DNA of 14,905 nt from an uncultured Flavobacteriales bacterium (GCA_937974275.1 CALJIF010000111.1:1-14905), one strand, 5' to 3'. Shown: positions 7,801 through 14,542, counted from the first letter of the stretch. Translations and numbers: made by a program. The notes: generated from the letters alone by a model not told the origin.

Positions 7801-8831
7801 AAAATAATTTAGGAGCCGGCACGCTAAATCCGGAAGCAAAAGTACACGTGGCTGAAAATGTTGCTGCAACAGATGGCAGTGATGCTGCATTTTTATACAT
7901 CCAAAATACGAATACAAGTGCTGCTACCGGTTATATGAGCGGTATTCGTTTTCGTTCAGATGGGGTCGGAACTCCAATTGATTCACGTTATAAAGGAGCA
8001 ATTTTATTCCAAAAGACCGGTTCATTTGGAGTTGGTGATTTAATTTTTGCAACGAATCCTACAGGAGACAATTCTTCAGCAACAGCTGCTAATGCACGTA
8101 TGATTGTAAAAAGTACAGGTGAAGTTGGTATTGGTACGACAGCGCCGGCACAACTTTTTGAAGTTTCTGCTGCTGCAATTAATTACGTGCGTGTTACAGG
8201 CACAACCGCATCGGGTATTGAGTTCAGAAAATCAAGCGGATCGGATTGGAGATTAGAATCAAATAATGCCGGTAGTTTGATGTTCTCTCGAAGTGGGGAT
8301 GATTTTGCTACAACCACACCTGTTGTTGACATGAACACCACATTCTTAAGGCCGTCAACTGACAATGCCACACAGCTTGGTCAATCTACATTCCGCTGGA
8401 CAACCATTTACGCCACCAACGGAACAATTAATACATCCGATCGTCGCGATAAAACAGCAATTCAGCCGATCAATTATGGATTGTCAACTGTAATGCAATT
8501 ACAACCGGTAAGTTATCAGTGGAAAGATGCCCCGCAACAGGGTACAAAACTCGGGTTCATTGCTCAGGATGTACAAGGTGTAGTTCCTGAAGTAGTGGTT
8601 GACAAAGAAGTGCGTGAAAATCCTGATGGCAGTTCTTCTATTGTGCCTGCTGAACGTTTAGGTATTTACTACTCGGATTTAATTCCTGTTTTGGTGAAAG
8701 CTATTCAGGAACAACAGCAACAAATTTTATTGTTAGAACAAAAAGTGCAGCAGATGGAGCAGCAAAACGGACAGCCTGCAACACCGCAGCCTCAACCTCA
8801 GGTTCAACCAAAAACGGGAGGAAATAACTAA
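4896..8831 (+). CDS. Collagen-like surface fibre protein with tail-fibre repeats and C-terminal peptidase S74 chaperone domain
   Basis: With the ATG at 4896 the product has 1311 residues. A GTG at 4887 is in frame but would only add three residues before the signal peptide. Order: signal peptide 1-23 (cleavage near LFA-Q); a Bacteroidota N-terminal domain 24-137 (GVNYQAVARNASG ... GLFNVVIGQG ... SVPYALYA); 26 Gly-X-Y triplets (140-217); a double calcium-loop insert (218-245); 42 triplets (246-371); a beta-rich insert (372-451); 10 triplets (452-481); seven tail-fibre GIGT-type units (512-1090); and an S74 / intramolecular chaperone domain (about 1165-1290) ending in a coiled coil and a Q/P-rich tail. 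The S74 domain shows SDRRDK with Ser1181 and Lys1186, spaced as in the Ser-Lys dyad of known self-cleaving members, then GFIAQDVQ and YYSDLIPVLVKAIQEQ. I infer a trimeric fibre whose C-terminal ~131 residues are removed after folding. It has no T9SS sorting domain. The gene starts 12 nt after the first cargo gene and ends 1 nt before the next. Confidence 0.9.
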   Translation: MNRITKLILVIAVSISSASALFAQGAPQGVNYQAVARNASGTELTNAPLTVRVGVYTDAAATVQVYEETHNVTTNAFGLFNVVIGQGTQTSAGAFNTIQWANSNHFLKVEIDAGSGFVNMGATQLWSVPYALYAGASAGGPTGPAGATGATGAAGPTGPSGDPGPTGAAGATGAVGPTGSIGATGPSGDPGPTGAAGTTGATGATGIAGVTGATGLACWDLNGDGINDPGEDINNDGFWNSLDCAGAVGPTGAQGIQGLQGPSGPTGPTGAQGIQGNVGATGATGATGVQGPTGLTGAVGPTGAVGATGAVGPTGAVGATGVAGVTGATGPAGLNGANGATGPTGLTGATGPAGLTGATGPTGATGATGAIGDRYATTSASTMSISTGLQSFTVGTGLAYSIGQTVIIANSPSNQMTGTVNSYTSATGAMQVNVTTFIGAGTWSSWSVNLNGAPGPAGPAGATGPTGLTGPTGATGATGIIANGTAAGNTLYWNGSTWVTNSSNIFNNGGNIGIGGITSPVFSTHIHGASSSPHGLQVTHVGIGQTANDGLRVGIGTSGDAYVMQNEAQPLYFGTNLLERMRIDAAGNVAIGTTTTTERLQVANTATTASNVAVSLLSGTSGISSLYFGNGNLAYYGAVQYNSSTHRMGFWTNNTTRMTIDNNGLVGVGTTTPNDNLDVTGTIDASTAYKVGNSVGTVGQFLKSNGTTGFVAGAITSSDISAALPSGSNAWTRSAPFVFLTNSGDNVGIGTTTPAYPMNIAAGGQIGLQYDGSDAVWAGIYTNAVNTTASSFYGYKVGGTIKAYSYANNNGDFGIFNNTGTNLFINAAGNTGLGTTSPTAKLDVVGTATGVGRTIEANMNSNAPSGLVAAIYATHTGTGAATVYGSYNVATGAASSGDALGTIGVASGSPLENIGVEGDGVATTGDNYGLRGFAVGATPGTNYGVFGNASGATTGNYAGYFAAGNVFVQNNLGAGTLNPEAKVHVAENVAATDGSDAAFLYIQNTNTSAATGYMSGIRFRSDGVGTPIDSRYKGAILFQKTGSFGVGDLIFATNPTGDNSSATAANARMIVKSTGEVGIGTTAPAQLFEVSAAAINYVRVTGTTASGIEFRKSSGSDWRLESNNAGSLMFSRSGDDFATTTPVVDMNTTFLRPSTDNATQLGQSTFRWTTIYATNGTINTSDRRDKTAIQPINYGLSTVMQLQPVSYQWKDAPQQGTKLGFIAQDVQGVVPEVVVDKEVRENPDGSSSIVPAERLGIYYSDLIPVLVKAIQEQQQQILLLEQKVQQMEQQNGQPATPQPQPQVQPKTGGNN
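5547..5630 (+). other. Encoded double EF-hand-like calcium-loop insert inside the collagen region
   Basis: This segment encodes residues 218-245 of the fibre protein. Two 12-residue loops lie back to back. The first has D220, N222, D224, I226, D228 and E231 at positions 1, 3, 5, 7, 9 and 12; the second has D232, N234, D236, F238, N240 and D243 at the same positions. C218 and C244 flank the pair and could form a disulfide. The spacing matches EF-hand / thrombospondin-type-3 calcium loops. Calcium binding is inferred from the pattern. Confidence 0.75.
6009..6248 (+). other. Encoded beta-rich insert between collagen blocks
   Basis: This segment encodes about 80 residues (372-451 of the fibre protein) beginning GDRYATTS and ending WSVNLNGA. 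It is rich in Ser, Thr, Val and Ile with regular strand-turn alternation (QSFTVG, GQTVIIANS, MTGTVNSY, AMQVNVT). From memory, similar modules sit within Gly-X-Y regions of phage and bacterial tail-fibre-like proteins, where a binding or trimer-stabilising role is possible. The function here is inference. Confidence 0.6.
6429..8166 (+). repeat. Seven tail-fibre-type GIGT units in the fibre protein
   Basis: A recurring pattern, roughly (R-M-x-I-D-x-x-G-x)-V-G-I-G-T-T-x-P-x-x-x-L-x-V, occurs seven times with starts near bases 6429, 6660, 6891, 7134, 7386, 7809 and 8124. Examples are VGVGTTTPNDNLDV and VGIGTTTPAYPMNI. The first copies are exactly 77 codons apart, later ones 81, 84, 141 and 105. 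Such units are common in trimeric phage tail fibres and Bacteroidota fibre proteins carrying S74 domains. Confidence 0.8.
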
Positions 8832-8832
8832 T

Positions 8833-9570
8833 ATGAAGAAATTACTTTTTAGTTTATGTAGTCTGTGTTTACTGCCCGCATTGGGCTACAGCCAGATCAG
8901 TTCAATTACTCCGGTATTGATTGGAAGTTCAGGTAACTTCTCCACTAATGGTGGAATTATGTTGTCGTCTTCAACAGGTGAAGTAATTGTGCCGACGGTT
9001 ACCAACGGTGGTTATATTTTAACACAAGGTTTTCAGCAACCATCACCGGATGCAAGTCTTGTGCTAAATGCAAACCTGGTGTATTCTAATGTTTCCTGCG
9101 CGGGTGCGGAAGATGGAACTGCGTTGGTGATTCCTACAGGTGGAACGGGCCCGTATCAATACGTGTGGACGACTTCACAAAATGATACGCTTGCACAAGT
9201 GGATAGCTTAGCTCCGGGAACTTATACTGTAACAGTTATCGATGCAGGTGGTTTAACGACATCTCAGACATTAACCATTATCGACGGCACAGGAATTTGC
9301 GGTATTCACGTGTATTCGGGTTTTACGCCGAATGCAGATAACGCGAATGACGTCTGGATTATCGATTACATCGATTTGTTCGAAAATACGAATGTCGAAA
9401 TATTCAATCGTTGGGGAATGTTAGTGTGGGAAGGTAAAGACTACGACAATTCAGCTGTAGTATTTGAAGGACGTGACAAGAATGGCGTATTACTTCCTCC
9501 GGGAACGTATTATTACATTATTCGCGTTGGTTTAGAATCGATGAAGGGTTGGGTAGAGATATCTCATTAA
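8833..9570 (+). CDS. Small secreted T9SS type B cargo protein with one SprB-like repeat
   Basis: A 245-residue exported protein. Residues 1-20 form a signal peptide (cleavage near GYS-Q). Residues about 28-69 carry a short motif common at the N-terminus of Bacteroidota T9SS proteins (SSSTGEVIVPT ... GYILTQGFQQP). About 80-150 form a single SprB-like repeat (NVSCAGAEDGTALV, GPYQYVWTT, LAPGTYTVTVID). Residues 156-245 are a type B sorting domain (FTPNADNANDVW at 164-175, IFNRWG at 190-195, LPPGTYYYII, final KGWVEISH). The domain is clearly a paralogue of the one at the end of the large cargo protein two genes upstream. The ATG at 8833 follows the preceding stop by 1 nt; a GGGAGG at 8816-8821 could act as a ribosome binding site but also encodes Gly-Gly. 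The gene ends with TAATG, overlapping a possible start of the PorP/SprF gene. It may act as a surface anchor for the neighbouring fibre (inference). Confidence 0.88.
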   Translation: MKKLLFSLCSLCLLPALGYSQISSITPVLIGSSGNFSTNGGIMLSSSTGEVIVPTVTNGGYILTQGFQQPSPDASLVLNANLVYSNVSCAGAEDGTALVIPTGGTGPYQYVWTTSQNDTLAQVDSLAPGTYTVTVIDAGGLTTSQTLTIIDGTGICGIHVYSGFTPNADNANDVWIIDYIDLFENTNVEIFNRWGMLVWEGKDYDNSAVVFEGRDKNGVLLPPGTYYYIIRVGLESMKGWVEISH

Positions 9571-9584
9571 TGAATTTAAGTGTG

Positions 9585-10520
9585 ATGAAAACATTAAAAC
9601 AAATAGTTGTTGCTGTGGTGCTTTTTTTAGGCAGTATTCCTGCATTTGCACAACAGGATCCGATGTATTCGCAGTACATGTTTAATCCGCTATCGATCAA
9701 TCCTGCGTATGCGGGAAGTCGCGGTGTGTTAAATGGTGCATTGTCATTTCGCCAGCAATGGGTTGGTTTCGACGGAGCTCCATCAACACAGGTTGTAGCG
9801 ATTAATTCTCCTACACGTAAAGGGAAGGTCGGGCTTGGTTTAGAAGTTGTTGCGGATCAGTTAGGACCAAAGAAATCAACTGCCGGATATTTGACGTACG
9901 CGTATCGTTTGCGTTTAGGTAAGGGCAAATTGGCATTTGGACTCGGAGGTGGTCTGGTTAATTATCGCATTAATTGGAATTTGATTGAGTATAAAGATCA
10001 GACTGATGCATTTGCTGCCTTGAATGCAACTACACGAACTGTTCCTGATTTCAAATTCGGCGTGTATTTCAATACGAAGAAATTTTACATCGGTGCATCA
10101 ACTACTCACCTGAATCAGGCGACATATGCTGTAGCGATAGATTCAATTAATATGAATATGCCTGCAACCATGAAGATGCACCAATTTGTTACTGCAGGAT
10201 ACGCCATGAAGATTAATGATGATTTATTGTTCAGTCCGTCCGTGATGATACGAAATGTTGTCGGAGCCAGCACAGCGAGTATTGATCTGAATCTGAATGT
10301 AAAGTTTCGCGACGTGATGTGGTTTGGTGTTTCTGCGCGTTCAGAGAAAGCTGTTGTTGCAATGGCAATGGTCAATCTGACGCAGAAATTTAAATTGGGT
10401 TATTCGTTTGATGTCAATCTGAATCGATTGCGCGGATATCAATCCGGCACGCATGAAATTATGTTAGGATTTGATTTGAATGTTTTCCATTCGGATGTTG
10501 TTAACCCCCGTTATTTCTAA
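9585..10520 (+). CDS. PorP/SprF family T9SS outer-membrane protein
   Basis: About 311 residues from the ATG at 9585, which places a short basic n-region (MKTLKQ) directly before the hydrophobic core of the signal peptide, with cleavage near AFA-Q. An ATG at 9570 (overlapping the previous stop as TAATG) would add five residues and is also plausible; a TTG at 9549 is unlikely. The mature N-terminus QQDPMYSQYMFNPLSINPAYAGSRG is the hallmark of the family, followed by RQQWVGFDGAPSTQ and a series of amphipathic beta strands (for example KVGLGLEVVADQLGP, LAFGLGGGLVNYRI) and a C-terminal strand ending NPRYF. Family members form outer-membrane beta barrels; SprF of Flavobacterium johnsoniae is needed for secretion of the type B cargo SprB. 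Here it follows directly after a type B cargo gene and precedes a PorE-like gene, so it is probably the dedicated partner of the two cargo proteins in this run. Confidence 0.92.
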   Translation: MKTLKQIVVAVVLFLGSIPAFAQQDPMYSQYMFNPLSINPAYAGSRGVLNGALSFRQQWVGFDGAPSTQVVAINSPTRKGKVGLGLEVVADQLGPKKSTAGYLTYAYRLRLGKGKLAFGLGGGLVNYRINWNLIEYKDQTDAFAALNATTRTVPDFKFGVYFNTKKFYIGASTTHLNQATYAVAIDSINMNMPATMKMHQFVTAGYAMKINDDLLFSPSVMIRNVVGASTASIDLNLNVKFRDVMWFGVSARSEKAVVAMAMVNLTQKFKLGYSFDVNLNRLRGYQSGTHEIMLGFDLNVFHSDVVNPRYF

Positions 10521-10538
10521 AGCAATAGAAGAATTTTT

Positions 10539-13250
10539 ATGTTGCAACGACTTATATATACGATGATTCTTGTTCTATTCTGCGCAGTGGCTCCACTCCA
10601 CGCTCAGATCGGAAAAGGCAATCATTATTTCCGCAATAAGCAATACGCGAAAGCAATTCCTGCTTACGAAAAAGGCTTAAAGAAAAAGCAAGATGTGCAG
10701 GCCATGGAAAACTTGGCTAACTGTTATCGTATTACGCGTAATTACAAAAAGGCGGAAGAGTGGTACGGGAAGACAACAGTTGCAAATCCCAATTGCAGCC
10801 CGATGGTGTATTTCTACTACGGGATGTCGCTGCGTGCCAATGGTAAAACTGCTGAGGCGAAAGAACAATTTAAAAAATACTTGGGCAAAGATCCTCAAAA
10901 CAAAGCTGCCAAAGCCCAGGTAGAGGCGGTGGATGAAATGAAGGTGTGGCTGGAACAAACGCCTATTTACGATGTTCGTCCAATCCCGGATGTAAATACA
11001 GAGAATTCTGAAATTTCGCCTGTTCTCTATTCCGGTGAGTTGTATTTCACTTCGGATAGAGGAGACGTGGATATGCTTTACGATGAAAATGAAGGCGCCA
11101 CAAATCGCGCATACTACAGCGTGTATAAAGCTAAAACTACATACCAGAAAGAAGATTCGGTGCGATTTGGGAAGACCGGAAAACTTTCGCGTACAATCAA
11201 TCAGGATTATCACAATGGACCGGTTTCGTTTTCGGGAGATGGCAACTTAATGGCATTTACGCGTGTAAACCGAACGTTGAAGCTGAAGGCGAACAAAAAA
11301 TTCGCTAATCGTCCTAAGATTTATTTTGCTACTCGTAAAGGGAAAACCTGGGGCAGTGTGAAACCTTTTCCGTTTAACAGTGATGAATATTCTGTCGCAC
11401 ATCCATCATTAAGTGCAGATGGCAAGTCATTGTATTTTACATCAGACATGCCCGGTGGTTCAGGTGGAAATGATATTTGGATGAGTACGTTTGATGGAAC
11501 CAATTGGACACAGCCGGTAAATCTTGGTCCAACAATTAACACGCCCGGCAATGAAGTATTCCCATACATGCGTAAGGATGGCGTGCTCTATTTTAGTTCA
11601 GACGGACATCCCGGACTTGGTGCGTTGGATATTTTCACCACCACAAAAGACGCTAAAGGGTGGAGTGATCCGGTGAATCAGGGAATGCCGTTAAACGGAC
11701 CTACCGATGATTTTGCTCCAACCTTCAACGAGGATTTGAGTCGTGGTTATTTCACGTCAGATCGTAGCGGCGGTGCCGGAAGTGATGATATTTATGCGTT
11801 CAAGGTTACTTCTAAATTCGTTCGTATTTCGGGCAAAGTTTTGGCAAGTAAGAATTCGAGCGATGTAATGAAAAATACTACCGTCGAACTCTTGAGTGCA
11901 GATGGAAAGTTATTGAAGACAACTACCACAGATGCTAACGGTAATTTCAAATTTGAAAATCTGTCGTCGGATCAGTCGTATATCGTTCGCATGAATGAAT
12001 CGGATCCGTCTATTGCTTCCAAACCGAAATACTTCATGACCGACGAAAAGAACAATTTGGTCCGAGTAACGGTGATGAATGAATTTGGAGGGAAATATAC
12101 TTTCCAGAATTTGCCTGTTGATCCGACAGCTCCACCACAATTGTTGTCCGATGATGATTATCTAACTATTGCAGGTAACCTAATTTCCGATGGTCAACCG
12201 CCACAGCCTATTGCCAACGCAAACGTTTATCTGAAAGACGATCAGGGTAATCTGGTGCAGCAGACAACAACTAATGAGTTTGGCGCATTTGCATTTACGC
12301 GCATTCCACCCGACAAAACCTACGTAGTTGGAATGGATGATGGATTAGATCCAAAGCTGGCTGCTTCTTCCAAGATTTCCATCACGAACAAAAGTGGTAA
12401 GGAATTAATGAGCACGCGTCCTGATGCTAATGGTAAATTCTCGTTCCGAATTATTCCTGAAGATAAGACTACGCTCAGTGCAATGTCTGTAGACGATACG
12501 GAATTACGTATGGACATGCGTGGTAAACTGGTTGGTGCCGATGAAAAAGGAACGGCGTTGGCAAATACCAAGGTGAATATCCTTGATGAAAAAGGACAAA
12601 TATTGCAAACTGCTGTAACGGACAACAATGGTGATTTCAGTTTCATCAATTTACCTGCAGATAAGGCTTATCTGATGAGTGTTGATGAAGTTGCAGATCC
12701 TTCACTGGCAGGCCTTGGCAAAATTTACATTAAAGATGCGACAGGAAAAATCATCCGTACTTTAAAAATGAACGGAGGCAAGTTCGAGTTCCGCATTATT
12801 CCACTCGACCGCACAACACTGGGAACGGTTTACGTGGAAGATCCATGGTTGCAAGTGTTGCAAATGAAACATAAGCAACAGCAGGACACTTTATTGATCA
12901 TCGAAAACATCTATTATGATTACGGTGATTTTAAAATTCTTCCTGCTGCAGAAATTACCCTCGAAAAAGTGGTTAAAGTAATGCAAATGGATCCTTCCAT
13001 TACCATTGAAGTATCGGCACATACGGATTCCCGTTCAACCAATGATTACAACCAGAAATTGTCGCAGAAGCGTGCACAAGCTGCAGTAGATTATTTGGTA
13101 AAACGTGGCATCGATAAGAAACGATTGATAGCAATCGGTTACGGTGAAACGAAATTGTTGAATCAATGTAAGGATGGCGTGGATTGTCCGGAGGAAGAGC
13201 ATGCCAAGAATCGCAGAACGGAGTTTAAGATTAATCGAACCAAATTGTGA
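10539..13250 (+). CDS. PorE-like OmpA family protein (TPR, PD40 beta-propeller, three CRD-like domains, peptidoglycan-binding domain)
   Basis: A 903-residue protein with a signal peptide 1-22 (cleavage near LHA-Q). TPR helices cover about 25-125. PD40/WD40-like propeller blades cover about 155-420, with repeated LYFTSD, YFSSD and YFTSDRSGGAGSDDIYAF. Three carboxypeptidase-D-regulatory-like domains begin near 428, 542 and 657, spaced 114-115 residues apart. The OmpA C-terminal domain covers about 790-903; its diaminopimelate-binding pair is visible as D830 (HTD) and R845 (QKRA), 15 residues apart as in classical OmpA domains. P. gingivalis PorE has the order TPR, propeller, CRD, OmpA and links T9SS components to peptidoglycan; this protein differs mainly by carrying three CRD units. 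An alternative is a divergent SprF-associated OmpA protein with a cargo-specific role. It starts 18 nt after the PorP/SprF gene and overlaps the following gene by 4 nt. Confidence 0.9.
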   Translation: MLQRLIYTMILVLFCAVAPLHAQIGKGNHYFRNKQYAKAIPAYEKGLKKKQDVQAMENLANCYRITRNYKKAEEWYGKTTVANPNCSPMVYFYYGMSLRANGKTAEAKEQFKKYLGKDPQNKAAKAQVEAVDEMKVWLEQTPIYDVRPIPDVNTENSEISPVLYSGELYFTSDRGDVDMLYDENEGATNRAYYSVYKAKTTYQKEDSVRFGKTGKLSRTINQDYHNGPVSFSGDGNLMAFTRVNRTLKLKANKKFANRPKIYFATRKGKTWGSVKPFPFNSDEYSVAHPSLSADGKSLYFTSDMPGGSGGNDIWMSTFDGTNWTQPVNLGPTINTPGNEVFPYMRKDGVLYFSSDGHPGLGALDIFTTTKDAKGWSDPVNQGMPLNGPTDDFAPTFNEDLSRGYFTSDRSGGAGSDDIYAFKVTSKFVRISGKVLASKNSSDVMKNTTVELLSADGKLLKTTTTDANGNFKFENLSSDQSYIVRMNESDPSIASKPKYFMTDEKNNLVRVTVMNEFGGKYTFQNLPVDPTAPPQLLSDDDYLTIAGNLISDGQPPQPIANANVYLKDDQGNLVQQTTTNEFGAFAFTRIPPDKTYVVGMDDGLDPKLAASSKISITNKSGKELMSTRPDANGKFSFRIIPEDKTTLSAMSVDDTELRMDMRGKLVGADEKGTALANTKVNILDEKGQILQTAVTDNNGDFSFINLPADKAYLMSVDEVADPSLAGLGKIYIKDATGKIIRTLKMNGGKFEFRIIPLDRTTLGTVYVEDPWLQVLQMKHKQQQDTLLIIENIYYDYGDFKILPAAEITLEKVVKVMQMDPSITIEVSAHTDSRSTNDYNQKLSQKRAQAAVDYLVKRGIDKKRLIAIGYGETKLLNQCKDGVDCPEEEHAKNRRTEFKINRTKL

Positions 13251-13954
13251 GTGGAAGTGAACCGATAACGGTTTTATTGGAAGACAATCATCTTATTGTA
13301 ATCAATAAAAAAGCGTCTCAAATTGTTCAGGGAGATAAAACCGGAGATGTTCCGCTAAGCGAACACCTTAAAAATTATCTCAAAGTAAAATACAACAAGC
13401 CGGGAAAAGTATTTCTTGGTGTTGTTCATCGCCTGGATCGACCGGTTAGCGGAGCAGTAGTTTTTGCCCGCACAGATAAAGCCTTGTCGCGCATGAATGA
13501 AATATTTCGCTCGCGTGATGTACAAAAAGTCTATTGGGCCATTGTGGAGCGTCGACCCGCGCATATTGAGGGTAAATTGATTAACTGGTTGAACAAAAAC
13601 GAAAAGCAAAACAAGTCTTACGTAGTTAAAGAAGGCACTGCCGGTGCATTGCGTGCGGAATTGGATTACAAGTTGTTGGCATCTTCCGATAAATATCATT
13701 TACTGGAAGTGCAATTACATACCGGTCGTCATCATCAGATTCGTTGCCAGCTGGCCAATATGGGTTGTATTATAAAAGGCGATTTAAAGTACGGCGCGAA
13801 ACGCAGCAATCCTGATGCGTCTATTTCTTTGCATGCCAGAAGTATTTCTTTTACACATCCCGTGAAAGGTGAGCGCGTTGAAATTGTGGCGCCTGTTCCG
13901 GATGATAAGCTGTGGCAGTACTTTCAGCAAGCTGCCGCAACAAATCCGGAGTAA
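13247..13954 (+). CDS. RluA-family RNA pseudouridine synthase without S4 domain
   Basis: A 235-residue cytoplasmic enzyme that converts uridine to pseudouridine in RNA. The family signature HRLDRPVSG is present at 61-69, with D64 as the catalytic aspartate. Further family motifs are KVYWAIVE, TGRHHQIRCQLANMG and LHARSISFTHPV. There is no N-terminal S4 RNA-binding domain, which leaves a compact catalytic core as in TruC/RluA-type members. The start is GTG at 13247, overlapping the stop of the PorE-like gene (GTGA); an in-frame TAA at 13232-13234 rules out a longer product and no early ATG exists. The overlap implies translational coupling. The target (rRNA or tRNA site) cannot be told from sequence alone. 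Its place at the end of a run of surface-protein genes is odd and probably reflects chance operon joining. Confidence 0.92.
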   Translation: MSGSEPITVLLEDNHLIVINKKASQIVQGDKTGDVPLSEHLKNYLKVKYNKPGKVFLGVVHRLDRPVSGAVVFARTDKALSRMNEIFRSRDVQKVYWAIVERRPAHIEGKLINWLNKNEKQNKSYVVKEGTAGALRAELDYKLLASSDKYHLLEVQLHTGRHHQIRCQLANMGCIIKGDLKYGAKRSNPDASISLHARSISFTHPVKGERVEIVAPVPDDKLWQYFQQAAATNPE

Positions 13955-13963
13955 AAACGTTAT

Positions 13964-14542
13964 ATGATTATGCGAATTATAATTTGCATTTGTTGTTTGA
14001 TTTCCTTGCGGACGTTTTCGCAGGTTAATGTGCTTTTTATGGAAGCGGAGCAACTGGGTAATGAAGTTCGGATAACTTGGACGATGGGGCCTGGAAATAC
14101 TTGCGACGACTTGGAAGTTATGGTGAGCACGGATAATATGAATTTCAGTACGTTTTACACACATTTAGGCATTTGTGGGAATACGAATTCTGCTCAAACA
14201 TATCAGATACCGCATATTGATCCCGTTTGTGATCGCACTAATTATTACAGAATTATTTCGCGTGCACAAGGCACACTGAACTCTGATTCGCTGGCTGTGG
14301 TTTGTTACAATAGTTCAGGCATTAAGTTGCAGCAATCGGGTTTAGGCTTAAATATTCTCGCTGATTCTGATGTCTGGCAAGATCCGGAGGTGCGTATAGT
14401 GGATGCCGCCGGTAAAGCGGTTTTTAATGCCGTAACGGGTCATCAATGGGACGTTATTTTACCTTCATCCGGAGTATATGTTATTAGCATTATTTCCGGC
14501 AACGGAAAGACGTATACGTCTAAGATTATTTCCACTCAATAA
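13964..14542 (+). CDS. Small secreted protein with probable T9SS type A C-terminal sorting domain
   Basis: A 192-residue exported protein of unknown function. Residues 1-20 form a signal peptide (MIMRIIICICCLISLRTFSQ) with three Cys in the hydrophobic part; it does not match a clear lipobox. About 21-118 looks like a fibronectin-III-type beta sandwich (EVRITWTMGPG, FSTFYTHLG, NYYRIISRA), with Cys at 47, 71, 89 and 114 that may pair. The last ~65 residues fit a type A sorting domain: VRIVDAAGKAVFN, then LPSSGVYVISIISGNGKTYTSKIIS. This kind of domain usually directs T9SS export and sugar attachment. ATG at 13964 and 13970 are both possible starts. It lies 9 nt after the pseudouridine synthase and may be the last gene of the transcript. 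The sorting-domain call is by pattern and less certain than for the type B proteins. Confidence 0.72.
   Translation: MIMRIIICICCLISLRTFSQVNVLFMEAEQLGNEVRITWTMGPGNTCDDLEVMVSTDNMNFSTFYTHLGICGNTNSAQTYQIPHIDPVCDRTNYYRIISRAQGTLNSDSLAVVCYNSSGIKLQQSGLGLNILADSDVWQDPEVRIVDAAGKAVFNAVTGHQWDVILPSSGVYVISIISGNGKTYTSKIISTQ

Noticed and set aside
4896..8831. Reading the tail-fibre/S74 protein as a phage or prophage gene
   Set aside because: It has a signal peptide and a Bacteroidota-type N-terminal domain, and is surrounded by T9SS genes with no capsid, tail, integrase or lysis genes nearby.
9549..9569. TTG start for the PorP/SprF protein
   Set aside because: It would overlap the previous gene by 22 nt and add residues unlike a signal peptide; ATG at 9585 or 9570 fits better.
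10677..11213. 178-residue open frame on the - strand
   Set aside because: It lies wholly inside the PorE-like gene, whose + frame has clear TPR and propeller domains; the antisense product has no recognisable features.
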